A stretch of DNA of 64,000 bases from an uncultured Collinsella sp. (GCA_900542905.1 UQPF01000004.1:62001-126000), one strand, 5' to 3'. Shown: positions 16,078 through 24,998, counted from the first letter of the stretch. Notes: generated by a model from the letters alone, not told the origin. Numbers and translations are program-made.

Positions 16078-16118
16078 AAAACCACCACAAAGGTGCCTGT
16101 CCCCTGTGCGGTGGTTTA
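16078..16118. repeat. CCTGTCCC-family hairpin repeat
   Basis: AAACCACC pairs with GGTGGTTT around a loop containing GCCTGTCCCC. It lies between the MscS gene end and the ParB/BMP gene start. It is one of at least five similar elements in the window. Confidence 0.65.
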
Positions 16119-16883
16119 GGCGATGATGGGGGCGATGGCGCGGATGCAGGCGTCGGCTGCCGTGAAAGTAGTGCTGTCGTCGCTGACGATAAAGATGATC
16201 TTTCCTTTGATGCCAAAGTCGCCGATTTCGCTAAAGAGTACGTAGGGCTCCTTGTCAAAGCCCGAGATGGGCGAGACGGCCGTTTTGGTTGCGCTCGTGA
16301 GCTCGTCTGCCAGCACGTCAAGGGAAGCCCACTTAGACGTGTCCTTTACGGCAACGGGCACGGCCACGCGCCCAAAGGGCATCAAATGCACGAGCGTGTT
16401 CTTGGAGATGTTGGAGTTGGGCACAATGATGGTCTGTCCACAGGCATCCTCAATCGTTGTATGGCGCCAAGTGATGTCTTGGACCACGCCGGATACACCG
16501 CCGACCTCGATATTGTCTCCGGGTTTGATGATGCCCATAAAGGTCACTTGCATGCCGCCGATAAGGTTTGACAGCGTGTCCTGAAAGCCGAGCGAGATGG
16601 CGATGCCGCCGACGCCAAGAGCGGCGACGAGCGCGTTTGCGTTAATGCCAAAGCAGTTGTCGAGGATAAAGCTGCCGCCGATCATCCAAATGACGGCGCG
16701 CGCGATGTTGATGAAGATACTCGATGCCGGAAGCGGGTTATCGTCTCGGTTAAGCAGATGATTCAGGGTCTTGGATACGACCTTGGCGGCGACGGCGGTG
16801 CCTATCGTCAAGATGACGGCCCAGATGATGTTGTGGACCCACCGTTGCTCAAAGAAATGAAGAATCGGCTCAAACAATTCCAT
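16116..16883 (-). CDS. MscS-family mechanosensitive channel
   Basis: 255-aa small-conductance mechanosensitive channel protein. It has three predicted membrane segments. The pore-lining helix region ALVAALGVGGIAISLGFQD is typical of MscS. The beta domain then shows GDNIEVGGVSGVVQDITWRHTTI and IIVPNSNISKN. It lies in the cytoplasmic membrane and relieves osmotic downshock. The length fits minimal MscS proteins. The start has AGGAGG about 11 nt upstream. Confidence 0.92.
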   Translation of the reverse strand: MELFEPILHFFEQRWVHNIIWAVILTIGTAVAAKVVSKTLNHLLNRDDNPLPASSIFINIARAVIWMIGGSFILDNCFGINANALVAALGVGGIAISLGFQDTLSNLIGGMQVTFMGIIKPGDNIEVGGVSGVVQDITWRHTTIEDACGQTIIVPNSNISKNTLVHLMPFGRVAVPVAVKDTSKWASLDVLADELTSATKTAVSPISGFDKEPYVLFSEIGDFGIKGKIIFIVSDDSTTFTAADACIRAIAPIIA

Positions 16884-16893
16884 GTAGGGAAAA

Positions 16894-17061
16894 CCTCCTA
16901 ATGATCATTCAACCATGATACCCACCAAAAAGCCCGTCCGATCACATCGGACGGGCCGATAACTTGAGATGGGGCGGTCGCGGTGGCGTAAGCTGGGGCG
17001 CCGGCGAGCACGCCGGTAAGGAGTGCGGCGGTCAAGCAAGACGGGGAAGAGGTCTTTTCAT
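16894..17061 (-). pseudogene. Remnant of a secreted-protein gene (signal peptide with frameshift)
   Basis: On the minus strand an AAGGAAA site precedes ATG at 17061, encoding MKRPLPRLA and then a stop. Shifting frame at that point gives CLTAALLTGVLAGAPAYA, so together they read as a good signal peptide with an AYA cleavage site. The frame then runs into a terminator-like hairpin (16930-16958). I read this as a truncated, frameshifted start of a lost secreted protein. It could instead be a chance reading. Nothing else is seen in 16884-17125. Confidence 0.3.
16926..16958 (-). terminator. Minus-strand terminator hairpin
   Basis: GCCCGTCCGAT pairs with ATCGGACGGGC around 3 nt. On the minus strand it is followed by TTTTTGG. 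It would stop transcription coming from the right, before the MscS gene. Confidence 0.75.
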
Positions 17062-17125
17062 GGCAGTTTCCTTAGTCCTTAGCCAGAATGTCTGGTTGAA
17101 TATCGGATTATCGACATAATATGCG

Positions 17126-17165
17126 AAAACCGCCGCAAGGGCGCCTGTCCCTTAGCGGCGGTTTT
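17126..17165. repeat. CCTGTCCC-family hairpin repeat
   Basis: AAAACCGCCGC pairs perfectly with GCGGCGGTTTT (11 bp); the loop contains GCGCCTGTCCC. Confidence 0.7.
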
Positions 17166-17176
17166 GACGTTTGCGC

Positions 17177-17220
17177 AGATAAAACCTGCCAAAATAAACC
17201 TGTCCCTTTTTGGTAGGTTT
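17177..17220. repeat. CCTGTCCC-family hairpin repeat
   Basis: AAAACCTGCCAAAA pairs with TTTTTGGTAGGTTT, with AAACCTGTCCC in the loop. It is nearly identical to 45747-45786 and touches the stop of the ABC ATPase gene, so it may act as its terminator. Confidence 0.7.
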
Positions 17221-18013
17221 AGCTTAGCAGCATGCGGTCGTTGGCGAGCTCGCCGCCCGAGACCTCCTCGAATTTCTGCAGCAGGTCGGCTACGGTGAGC
17301 GACTTCTTCTCATCGCCCGCCACGTCGTAGATCACGTGGCCTTCGTGCATCATGATCAGACGGTTGCCCAGACGGATGGCGTCGTTCATGTTGTGCGTGA
17401 CCATGAGCGTGGTCAGGTGGTTCTCGTCGACGATCTCCTCGGTCAGGTTGAGCACCTTAGAGGCCGTCTTGGGGTCGAGGGCCGCAGTGTGCTCGTCGAG
17501 CAGCAGCAGGCGCGGCCTGGTGAGCGTGGCCATAAGCAGGGTGAGTGCCTGGCGCTGGCCGCCCGAGAGCAGGCCGACCTTGGCGTTGAGGCGTGTGTCC
17601 AGACCAAGGTCCAGGCGCTTGAGCAGCTCAACGTACTCGTCCTTCTCGGCCTTGGTGACGCCCCACGAAAGACCGCGACGCTGGCCGCGGCGCTTGGCGA
17701 GGGCCAGGTTTTCGGCAATTTGCATGTCGGCTGCGGTGCCGCGCATGGGGTCCTGGAACACACGGCCCAGGTACTTGGCGCGCTGCGACTCGCTCAGACG
17801 CGAGATGTCGGTGCCGTCGAGCTCAATAACACCCGAATCAAGCGGATACACGCCGGCGATCATATTGAGCAGCGTGGACTTGCCGGCGCCGTTGCCGCCA
17901 ATCACGGTTACAAAGTCGCCATCGTTGAGGGTGAGGTCGACGTCGGTGAGCGCGCGCTTCTCGGTGACGGTGCCCTTGTTAAAGGTCTTCTTGACGTGCG
18001 AGAGCTTAAGCAT
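17219..18013 (-). CDS. ABC transporter ATP-binding protein (TrpZ-like)
   Basis: ATPase of an ABC importer. It shows Walker A GGNGAGKST, Q-loop FQDPMRG, signature LLSGGQRQAL, Walker B LLLLDEH and a switch His in VTHN. The ATG at 18013 has better spacing from AAGGGAG than ATG at 18022. The reading frame overlaps the end of the permease gene (stop at 18006) by 8 nt. With the permease and lipoprotein genes it matches the TrpXYZ-like family that is often linked to aromatic amino acids. Substrate is inferred only. Confidence 0.9.
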   Translation of the reverse strand: MLKLSHVKKTFNKGTVTEKRALTDVDLTLNDGDFVTVIGGNGAGKSTLLNMIAGVYPLDSGVIELDGTDISRLSESQRAKYLGRVFQDPMRGTAADMQIAENLALAKRRGQRRGLSWGVTKAEKDEYVELLKRLDLGLDTRLNAKVGLLSGGQRQALTLLMATLTRPRLLLLDEHTAALDPKTASKVLNLTEEIVDENHLTTLMVTHNMNDAIRLGNRLIMMHEGHVIYDVAGDEKKSLTVADLLQKFEEVSGGELANDRMLLS

Positions 18014-18929
18014 CTGCCTCATCTCCCTTCGTGTAGGAGCTGCGGAGCTTATAGCGCTCCCAAACCACGGGCACGCACAGGGCCACGGCGACGATCACGG
18101 CGGAGAGCAGCTTCATGTCGTTGGCGTCCATGCCCAGTTGCAGCACGATGGCGCGGATGAGGAAGTACACCACGGAGCCAAAGACGGCGGAGGCCAGACG
18201 GACGGAGAACTGCGTGAGACCGCCGGGCAGCAGGCGGCCGAGCACCTCGCCGATGACGATGGCGGCAAGACCGATAACGATGGCGCCGGTACCCATGCCA
18301 ATGTCGGCATACTTCTGGCTCTGGCAGATGAGCGCACCCGAAAGGCCAATGAGGGCGTTGGAGAGCACGAGGGCGATCATTTTGGTGGAGTTGGTGTTGA
18401 CGCCTAGGGCGCGGATCATGTACTCGTTGTTGCCGGTGGCACGCAGCGCCGAGCCGATCTCGGTGCCAAAGAACCAGTACAGGATGGCGACGATGGCCAC
18501 GGCCAGCACAATGCCTAGGATAATGGCAACAGTGGACTGCGGCAGGCCCGTCATGTTGCTGACGGATGAGAAGATAGTGCCCTTGGCAAGGATGGGCGTG
18601 TTGGACTTGCCCATGATGCGCAGGTTGATGGACCACAGACTGATCTGCGTAAGGATTCCGGCGAGGATTGCGGGAATCTCAAAGACGGTGGTCAAGATGC
18701 CCGTGACGGCGCCCGCGATGGCGCCGGCGCACATGCCGGCCAGCACGGCGAGCAAGGGGTCGACGTTATTGTTGACGATGAGTACGGCGCAGACACAGCC
18801 GCCGAGGGCAAAGCTGCCGTCGCAGGTCATATCGGGGATGTCGAGCAGGCGGAACGTGATAAACACGCCAAGCACCATAATGCCCCAGAGGACGCCCTGC
18901 GAAACGGCGCCCTGCAATGCAATGAGCAT
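18006..18929 (-). CDS. ABC transporter permease (TrpY-like)
   Basis: 307-aa integral membrane protein with about 8-9 hydrophobic segments. It starts GAVSQGVLWGIMVLGVFITFRLLDIPDMTCDGSF, which matches permeases of the LivHM-like/TrpY family. The segment GSALRATGNNEYMIRALGVN fits the ATPase-contact loop. It follows an AGGAGG site and is translationally coupled to the ATPase gene. Confidence 0.9.
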   Translation of the reverse strand: MLIALQGAVSQGVLWGIMVLGVFITFRLLDIPDMTCDGSFALGGCVCAVLIVNNNVDPLLAVLAGMCAGAIAGAVTGILTTVFEIPAILAGILTQISLWSINLRIMGKSNTPILAKGTIFSSVSNMTGLPQSTVAIILGIVLAVAIVAILYWFFGTEIGSALRATGNNEYMIRALGVNTNSTKMIALVLSNALIGLSGALICQSQKYADIGMGTGAIVIGLAAIVIGEVLGRLLPGGLTQFSVRLASAVFGSVVYFLIRAIVLQLGMDANDMKLLSAVIVAVALCVPVVWERYKLRSSYTKGDEADA

Positions 18930-19033
18930 GCTTCATACCTCCTAGGATAGGGTGGACACGTGATTTTCCATAATAGCGGTACCAATGCATAAAAGAGCTG
19001 CGGACGGATGTTTTGTCTCATCCGAAACAAGCA

Positions 19034-19062
19034 GGGCGAACGCCGGTCTTTAGCGTTCGCCC
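19034..19062 (-). other. Hairpin between lipoprotein and permease genes
   Basis: GGGCGAACGC pairs perfectly with GCGTTCGCCC around a 9-nt loop, about 70 nt after the lipoprotein stop. Only a weak T-run follows on the minus strand. It probably lowers expression of the permease and ATPase relative to the binding protein, a common arrangement in ABC operons. Confidence 0.6.
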
Positions 19063-19133
19063 CAAGGACTCAGATATTGAATAACGCGGCTGTGGCGCGC
19101 GTGCGGGCCCTAGACGCGTTACCGCGCACGGCG

Positions 19134-20114
19134 CTACTCGTCCAGAGCGGAAAGGTCGATACCCAGAGCCTCGGCCATCTCGTCGTTCTTGACGACGACC
19201 AGGTCCTTGCTCGAGAGGTGCTTGATCGGCATATCCTCGGGCTTGGCCTCGCCCTTCAGGATCTTAACGGCCATCTCGCCCGCGGCGTAGCCCAGGTCCT
19301 TATAGTTGATGGAGAGGGTGAACAGGCCGCCGGCCATGCACATACCCTCCTCGCCGGTCACGAAGGGGAGCTTATTCTCCTTGCAGATCTGGCCGACCTG
19401 CGAAGCGCCCGCGGCGATGGTGTTGTCAGTGGGGGAGTACAGCGCGTCGACCTTGCCCACGGCAGACTCGACGACGGACTGAATCTCGTTGGAGCTCGAG
19501 ACGGTGAAATCGGTGTACTCGAGGCCCAGCTTGTTGAGCTCCTTCTTGGCGGCTTTGATCTGGACGTCGGAGTTGGACTCGGCGGTGCAGTAGAGCAGGC
19601 CGACCTTTTTAACGTCGGGCAGGACCTTCTGCATCATCTCGAGCTGCTCGGCGACTGGGGTGAGGTCGGAAGCGCCCGTGACGTTGGTGCTGGGCTTGTC
19701 GTTGTCCTGGACCAGGCCGGAGGCGGCGTAGTCGGTGATGGCACAGCCCACGATGGGGATATCGGCCGTGGCGCCGGCGGCAGCCTGCGCGGCGGGCGTG
19801 GCGATGGCATAAATCAGGTTGACGTTGTCGCCCACAAACTTGTCGGCAATGGACTTACACGTGGACTGGTCGTTCTGGGCGTTCTTCTGGTCGATCTTGA
19901 CCTTAAGGCCGCTCTCCTTGATGGCCTTGACAAAGCCGTCGTTGGCGGCATCGAGTGCGGAGTGCTCGGTGAGTTGCAGAACGCCGATGGTGTAGTCGGA
20001 ACCGGCGGCAGCAGAGCCGGAACCAGAGTTGCCGCCGCATCCGGCGAGCGGGGCGAGCGCGAGCAGACCGGCGGAGACCAGAAGGCTCCTGCGGCTGATG
20101 GTGATGTCCTTCAT
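19134..20114 (-). CDS. ABC transporter substrate-binding lipoprotein (TrpX-like)
   Basis: 326-aa lipoprotein with a signal sequence (ISRRSLLVSAGLLAL) and lipobox LAGC, making Cys26 the lipid anchor. After a Gly/Ser/Ala linker comes a two-lobed binding fold, with IGVLQLTEHSALDAANDGF, YAIATPAAQ and FVTGEEGMCMAGGLFTLSINY characteristic of the TrpX family. I chose ATG at 20114 because a GGGGGT site precedes it. It is first in the operon, with the promoter about 80 nt upstream. An aromatic amino acid substrate is inferred from family members. Confidence 0.9.
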   Translation of the reverse strand: MKDITISRRSLLVSAGLLALAPLAGCGGNSGSGSAAAGSDYTIGVLQLTEHSALDAANDGFVKAIKESGLKVKIDQKNAQNDQSTCKSIADKFVGDNVNLIYAIATPAAQAAAGATADIPIVGCAITDYAASGLVQDNDKPSTNVTGASDLTPVAEQLEMMQKVLPDVKKVGLLYCTAESNSDVQIKAAKKELNKLGLEYTDFTVSSSNEIQSVVESAVGKVDALYSPTDNTIAAGASQVGQICKENKLPFVTGEEGMCMAGGLFTLSINYKDLGYAAGEMAVKILKGEAKPEDMPIKHLSSKDLVVVKNDEMAEALGIDLSALDE

Positions 20115-20149
20115 ATCATTACCCCCAGTATAAAAATGGCTGGAAACAC

Positions 20150-20210
20150 TGCACTGGGACAAAGTGCAAGTGGAACTATAGTAGCGCTGATGTCCATTTT
20201 TACAACAGCC
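20150..20210 (-). promoter_or_regulatory. Promoter and leader of the ABC transporter operon
   Basis: On the minus strand TTGTAA and TACTAT are 16 nt apart in the 160-nt gap before the lipoprotein gene. Downstream in the leader, TGCACT and AGTGCA (20150-20155 and 20163-20168) form a small stem that could bind a regulator. No T-box is visible. Confidence 0.45.
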
Positions 20211-20274
20211 TGGCGGGTTTTTTAATACAGAATCGGATGGGCGGTACGGGTAGTCGAATGGGCGGCGGAGGGTC

Positions 20275-21060
20275 TTATGCGGCGGAGGAGGCATCGTCCT
20301 CGTCCAGGACGGCGAAGAGCTTCTTGCCGTCGAGGAGACGTGTGGTGACGTTTCTCATGCGGCCGATCTCAACGGTACGCAGCGTGTCGTCGGCGCCTCG
20401 CGCGTCATAGACCGTTCCCAGCAAATACGAGATGCCGTCTCGTTGCTTGATGGCAAAGGGCCGGAGTGTCATCCGCGCCACTTCGACCTCTCCGCGTGCC
20501 GTGACACTCGAAATATCAAAACTCACCGTGGTTCCGTGGTCGATGGCCTGCTCGATGAGCTCGCAGGCATCGATGCGCTTGACGGGCTTGCGTATGGCCT
20601 TGGTGGATTTGTCGCCTGCGCTTGGAGCAGGCTCGGGTGCATCGAGGTAGCCGCGAACGTCGGCACTCGCCATGGCGACCAGGTGCTGCGCCATGCTTTT
20701 TCGAATGGCGATGGGCGTAGAGCGGTTGCGCATGACCATGCCGTGGAGCCGGATGATCTCTTCGTCGGTGAGCGGACGGGTCAAGAGCCGATACCCCACG
20801 CCGCGCTTGTATTCAATTTCGTATCCGGCATGGCGAAGTGCGGAGATGGCGGTGTAGATGCTGCGCCGCGCCGCCGAGATGGGCATGCGGGCGGGGTCGT
20901 CGGGATGGGCGAGACGCCGGATCAACTCATCGGAAAGCATGGCCTTGTCCTCGCCGGTGTTTTCGCTTAATAATTGCAGGATGCGAACGGCGCGATAGGC
21001 TGCCATCGAGGCGGCGCCCCTCGTCGTGGTCTCGTAAGTTTCAACAGCGGTTTCGGTCAT
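20275..21060 (-). CDS. WYL-domain transcriptional regulator
   Basis: 261-aa regulator. The N-terminal half contains a winged-helix region (AAYRAVRILQLLSENTG, then RRSIYTAISALRHAGYEIEY). The C-terminal half is a WYL-like ligand-sensing domain (MTLRPFAIKQRDGISYLLGTVYD, then LRTVEIGRMRNV). I chose ATG at 21060 because GGAAAGGA precedes it; an upstream in-frame ATG lacks a site. It lies upstream of the TrpXYZ-like operon on the same strand, so it may control it. That link is inferred. Confidence 0.82.
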   Translation of the reverse strand: MTETAVETYETTTRGAASMAAYRAVRILQLLSENTGEDKAMLSDELIRRLAHPDDPARMPISAARRSIYTAISALRHAGYEIEYKRGVGYRLLTRPLTDEEIIRLHGMVMRNRSTPIAIRKSMAQHLVAMASADVRGYLDAPEPAPSAGDKSTKAIRKPVKRIDACELIEQAIDHGTTVSFDISSVTARGEVEVARMTLRPFAIKQRDGISYLLGTVYDARGADDTLRTVEIGRMRNVTTRLLDGKKLFAVLDEDDASSAA

Positions 21061-21235
21061 GGCGTCCACGTCCTTTCCGTTTTGGGTGGCGACGGTATGG
21101 AGCCTAGGGCGCGGGGCTTTCCCAGGGGTGCAGGACACTCCGGGCGGTCGGTAGTCGTCGGCAAGCGGCGGGTCGAGTTTTCAACAGCCCTGCTCAACTG
21201 ACCAAAATCTTGCCAAAAGCTTGACGGATACTGTT

Positions 21236-21269
21236 GAAAAAAGCGCCCCTCGGCTTGCCGAGAGGCGCT
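21236..21269 (-). terminator. asnS: asnS terminator
   Basis: On the minus strand AGCGCCTCTCGG pairs with CCGAGGGGCGCT, followed by TTTTTT. It lies about 40 nt after the asnS stop. Confidence 0.92.
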
Positions 21270-21309
21270 GGCGTGATGCGCTGGAACGCGTTCGGTGGCG
21301 CTGTGGCGA

Positions 21310-22713
21310 TTAGAAGTCGGCGTTGCCCACGGTGCGCGGGTGCGGCAGGACGTCGCGGATGTTGCCCACGCCGGTCAGATACATGACCAAGCGCTCGAAG
21401 CCCAAGCCGTAGCCGGCGTGCTTGCAGGAACCGTAGCGGCGCAGGTCAAGGTAGTACTTGTACTGCTCGGGATTCATGCCCAGGTCCTTGATGCGGGCCT
21501 CGAGCAGATCCAGGCGCTCCTCGCGCTGGGAGCCGCCGATAATCTCGCCGATACCGGGAACCAGGCAGTCGGCGGCGGCGACGGTCTTGCCGTCCTCGTT
21601 CATGCGCATGTAGAACGCCTTGATCTCGGCCGGGTAGTCGGTTACGAAGGTCGGTCGCTTAAAGTGCTCCTCGGTCAGGAAACGCTCGTGCTCGGTCTGC
21701 AGGTCGATGCCCCAGCTGACGGGGTAATCAAACTGGTGGCCAGCAGCGACTGCCTGCTCCAGGATTTCGACAGCCTCGGTGTAGGTAACGCGGGCAAAGT
21801 CGGAGTTTGCCACATGGTCCAGGCGCTCGATCAGGCCCTTGTCCACAAACTTGTTGAGCATATTGAGCTCGTCGGGGCAGGTAGCCATAACGTCCTTAAG
21901 GACGTACTTGAGCATGGCCTCGGCGTTATCCATGTAGTCGTTCAGGTCGGCAAAGGCCATCTCGGGCTCGATCATCCAAAACTCGGCGGCGTGGCGCGTG
22001 GTGTTGGAGTTTTCGGCGCGGAAGGTGGGGCCAAAGGTGTACACGTCGCCAAAGGCCATGGCAAAGTTCTCGGCATTGAGCTGGCCGGACACGGTAAGGC
22101 TCGCGTGCTTGCCAAAGAAGTCCTGGCTCCAGTCGACCTCGCCGGACTCGGTGAGGGGCGGATTTTTGGGGTCGAGCGTGGTCACGCGGAACATCTCGCC
22201 GGCGCCCTCGCAGTCACTCGTGGTGATGATGGGGGTGTTGACGTAGACAAAGCCCTGCTCCTGGAAGAAGCGGTGGATGGCGGCAGCCGCGACAGAACGG
22301 ATGCGGAACACGGCGCGGAACAGGTTGGTGCGCGGGCGCAGGTGCTGCTGGGTGCGCAGGAACTCGACGGTTGCGCGCTTCTTCTGCAGCGGGTAATCCG
22401 GGGCGCTGACGCCCTCGACCTCGATGGAGGTGGCAGAAAGCTCGAAGGGCTGGGGCGCATCGGGGGTCAGCTTGACGGTGCCGGTGCAAATGAGTGCGGC
22501 CGAGACGTTTTGATGGGCGATCTCGTCGTAGTTGTCGAGTGCCTCGCGGTTCATGACGACCTGCAGGTCGCGGAAGCAGCTGCCGTCGTTGAGCGTAACA
22601 AAGCCAAAGTTCTTCATGTCGCGGATGGACTTGACCCAGCCGGCGACGGTGACGGTCTGGCCGCCAAGCGACTCGGCATCGGCGTAAAGCTGCGCGATTT
22701 TGGTGCGGTTCAC
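21310..22713 (-). CDS. asnS: Asparaginyl-tRNA synthetase
   Basis: 467-aa class IIb synthetase that charges tRNA-Asn. The N-terminal OB fold ([25 protein letters not shown]) precedes the catalytic core, with [24 protein letters not shown] (motif 2 region) and [20 protein letters not shown] (motif 3). The C-terminus [10 protein letters not shown] is typical of AsnRS rather than AspRS. I chose GTG at 22713 ([10 protein letters not shown]) because GGAGG lies 5 nt upstream. Confidence 0.95.
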   Translation of the reverse strand: MNRTKIAQLYADAESLGGQTVTVAGWVKSIRDMKNFGFVTLNDGSCFRDLQVVMNREALDNYDEIAHQNVSAALICTGTVKLTPDAPQPFELSATSIEVEGVSAPDYPLQKKRATVEFLRTQQHLRPRTNLFRAVFRIRSVAAAAIHRFFQEQGFVYVNTPIITTSDCEGAGEMFRVTTLDPKNPPLTESGEVDWSQDFFGKHASLTVSGQLNAENFAMAFGDVYTFGPTFRAENSNTTRHAAEFWMIEPEMAFADLNDYMDNAEAMLKYVLKDVMATCPDELNMLNKFVDKGLIERLDHVANSDFARVTYTEAVEILEQAVAAGHQFDYPVSWGIDLQTEHERFLTEEHFKRPTFVTDYPAEIKAFYMRMNEDGKTVAAADCLVPGIGEIIGGSQREERLDLLEARIKDLGMNPEQYKYYLDLRRYGSCKHAGYGLGFERLVMYLTGVGNIRDVLPHPRTVGNADF

Positions 22714-22821
22714 GTATCCTCCCATAACGGTTGAATGATAGTTATCCATACAGTTCGATATTCTAGCAGCTCGGCTCATTTGGGCTATACAGATAAGGCA
22801 TTGGCGGGATGGTTTTTCAAA

Positions 22822-22860
22822 CGAAAAGCGCCCACGGCAAATGCTCGTGGGCGCTTTTCG
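22822..22860. terminator. Bidirectional terminator between crr and asnS
   Basis: CGAAAAGCGCCCACG pairs perfectly with CGTGGGCGCTTTTCG around a 9-nt loop. The arms carry A- and T-runs on both sides. On the minus strand it ends the crr transcript. Confidence 0.85.
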
Positions 22861-22893
22861 TGTTGCCTTTTGGCTGTGTGGCGCGGGGCCTGG

Positions 22894-23457
22894 CTACTTG
22901 GTCTTGGCTACCAGCAGCGGGTCGCCCAGCTTGACGAGCGGGTTGCCGCCGATAAGCGTTCCGGACTCGCCGACATGGTCGATGCTCTTAAGACGATCGA
23001 GCTCGGAGATGATGACGGTCACGATGTCCTCGTGGCCGGCGGCCTTGATGGCCTCGCGATCGAAGCTGATGAGCGGCTGGCCGGCCTTGACCGTGTCACC
23101 CATCTCGACAAAGCGGGCAAAACCCTTGCCGTTCATTTCCACGGTGCCCAGGCCAACATGGATGAACACGCGAAGACCGTCCTCGGTGATCATGCCGATG
23201 GAGTGGTTGGTGACGGTGGTGGCGCCGATACGGCCGTTAGCGGGGGCGTAAATGGTGCCGGTAATGGGCTCGATGCCGTAGCCCTGGCCGAGCATGCCCG
23301 AGGCGATGGTCTCGTCGGGAACCTCACTCAGATTGACGAGCACGCCGTTGACGGGAGCGTAGATGACGCCTTCGCGGGTGGCGAAGCTTGCTGCGGGCGG
23401 AACGGACGCCTCGCCGGTCGAGGTGAAGGTGGACTTAAGCGAATCGAGCAGACCCAT
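22894..23457 (-). CDS. crr: PTS glucose-type EIIA component
   Basis: 187-aa soluble phosphocarrier. After a short N-terminal tail comes the EIIA-Glc fold, with GVIYAPVNGVLVNLSEVPD, TGTIYAPANGRIGATTVTNHSIGM and the active-site region VFIHVGLGTVEMNG. The phospho-His is the one in FIHVGL. I chose ATG at 23457 because GGAGG precedes it. It stands alone with its own terminator, so it may phosphorylate several EII proteins, including the EIIA-less EIIBC at 4648. The gene symbol is used in the general sense of a lone EIIA-Glc. Confidence 0.92.
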   Translation of the reverse strand: MGLLDSLKSTFTSTGEASVPPAASFATREGVIYAPVNGVLVNLSEVPDETIASGMLGQGYGIEPITGTIYAPANGRIGATTVTNHSIGMITEDGLRVFIHVGLGTVEMNGKGFARFVEMGDTVKAGQPLISFDREAIKAAGHEDIVTVIISELDRLKSIDHVGESGTLIGGNPLVKLGDPLLVAKTK

Positions 23458-23700
23458 AGTTGCCTCCAACTTAAATAGGCGCATATCGCGCGTTTGGTTT
23501 GCCGGAAACGTTTCACATGTGTTTCGCGGCTTGGTCAACGCCCCTATTCTACGCTGCTCAACGATACCTCTGAACTGGGATTATGTGATATATCAGTTGA
23601 AGGGAAACTTATTGCCGGAGTGTTTCTGCGCCACGGGTTCAAGTGGGGTACGCTTGAAGGCGAAAAACAAGGGCGCATAATTTGCGCGAAGGGAGCACAT

Positions 23701-24600
23701 ATGATTGTCGAGAACCATGCGCTGTGGGGCGAGGAGCCGACCGAGGATTATCCGGCGACGTTTACGTATTTGGGTGCCGAGCCGTTGCCCGATAAACCGA
23801 ATGGCCGCCGCCCCGCGGTGATTATCTGTGGCGGAGGTGCGTTTACGCATATCGCTCCGCATGAGCAGGATCCTGTGGCGTTTGCGTTTTTGGATCACGG
23901 TTACCAGGCCTTTGTGCTCAACTATGTCACGAGTTCTACGGGTGACGTGAGCTTTCCGCACCCCCAGGCAGATCTTGCCAAGATGGTCGCCACGGTGCGC
24001 GCCGACGCCGACGAGTGGCATGTCGATCCTAAGCGCGTGTGCGTCGTGGGCTTTTCTGCTGGCGGCATGATTTGCGCCTCGCTGGCAACACAGTGGAAGA
24101 CCGGCCCCTTTGCGGCACTTGCCGGGGCGCGTCCGGACGACATTCGTCCCGATGCCGTGGTGCTGGGCTATCCATTGCTCGACTTTGCCTATGTGCGCGA
24201 CATGCAGACGCGCGATCCGCGCATTGACTTGCGCGTGCCCAAGACGGGCGGCAAGACGGGGCGCGATTTGCTCAACGACTACCTGTCGATGGTGACGGGC
24301 GGCGAGGCAACTGACGAGCATCTGGCCGACATCTGCCCCACCACGCATGTTTCGCGTCAGATGCCACCGACCTTTGTGTGGGGCGTGTCCGACGACAAGA
24401 CGGCGCCGATCGCGCAGGTATACCCGTTTGCGCAGCGCATGGCCGAGGAGGGCGTTGCATGCGAGATGCACGTCTTCGACCAGGGTGGTCACGGCCTTTC
24501 GCTCGGCAACGCCAACACCGCGGTCGACAACGAGGACAAGCAGGTGGCGGTCCGTCCCTGGATTCGCCTAGCCTTCCGCTTCCTGGAGCGCCATCTGTAA
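23701..24600 (+). CDS. Alpha/beta hydrolase (esterase, acetyl-xylan-esterase-like)
   Basis: 299-aa serine hydrolase without a signal peptide. The oxyanion-hole segment is IICGGGAFTHIAPHE, the nucleophile Ser119 is in GFSAGG, and the late Asp (GVSDDKTAP) and His (DQGGHGLS) complete the triad. The pattern resembles the BD-FAE/acetyl-xylan esterase group acting on small acyl esters. I chose ATG at 23701 because AAGGGAG lies 8 nt upstream. Substrate is unknown. Confidence 0.85.
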   Translation: MIVENHALWGEEPTEDYPATFTYLGAEPLPDKPNGRRPAVIICGGGAFTHIAPHEQDPVAFAFLDHGYQAFVLNYVTSSTGDVSFPHPQADLAKMVATVRADADEWHVDPKRVCVVGFSAGGMICASLATQWKTGPFAALAGARPDDIRPDAVVLGYPLLDFAYVRDMQTRDPRIDLRVPKTGGKTGRDLLNDYLSMVTGGEATDEHLADICPTTHVSRQMPPTFVWGVSDDKTAPIAQVYPFAQRMAEEGVACEMHVFDQGGHGLSLGNANTAVDNEDKQVAVRPWIRLAFRFLERHL

Positions 24601-24626
24601 GAGGACGGGCATCCCAGCCCTTCAAT

Positions 24627-24710
24627 AACTTGCGGTGAAATAGCTCCGATCTGGGGCATCAACCAGCCCATCCAGGAACTATTCCACCGCAACTTCGTTT
24701 TTGATGCCCC
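24627..24710. repeat. TTGCGGTGAAATA-family hairpin with overlapping alternative stem
   Basis: TTGCGGTGAAATAG pairs with CTATTCCACCGCAA (one mismatch) across 24630-24693. GGGGCATCAA (24653-24662) also pairs with TTGATGCCCC (24701-24710), overlapping the first hairpin. The two stems interlock and could be alternatives. A related element lies at 28767-28833. Confidence 0.65.
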
Positions 24711-24713
24711 GCC

Positions 24714-24913
24714 CGGAAACTGCGTCCCAGTTTTGCCTTTCAAGGTGGGACGCAGTTTCCCATAGGGCCTCGACTGGGAAAGCGCGTCCCGTTTCGAGCG
24801 GGGATTCTGGGATGCATTTTCCGTAAGAGGCCTGTTAGGGAAACCATATCCCGTTTCGAGCCAGAATTCTGGGATGTAGTTTCCCCGAGAGGCCTCATCG
24901 GGAAACTATGGCC
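24714..24913. repeat. Tandem array of about 61-bp hairpin repeats
   Basis: Three units begin near 24714, 24776 and 24838, with a half unit at 24899. Each runs GGGAAA, 2-5 variable bases, TCCC, a spacer often containing GTTTCGAG and ATTCT, GGGA, then TTTCCC with AGGCCT between units. The two arms of each unit pair with each other. It fills most of the gap between the esterase and feoB. Confidence 0.75.
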
Positions 24914-24953
24914 CTGAACTCTCCTGCCTGTCCCCATCGCACCGATCTGTCGA

Positions 24954-24983
24954 TTGAACGTCGTTGTGTGTTCGCGCTATCAT
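24954..24983 (+). promoter_or_regulatory. feoAB promoter
   Basis: TTGAAC at 24954-24959 and TATCAT at 24978-24983 are 18 nt apart. The expected start site (about 24990) lies just before the two palindromes at 24999-25031. Confidence 0.55.
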
Positions 24984-24998
24984 GCATGGTTACAATTG

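Noticed and set aside
24714..24913. Possible CRISPR array
   Set aside because: Repeat units are imperfect hairpins with similar, not unique, spacers, and no cas genes are present.
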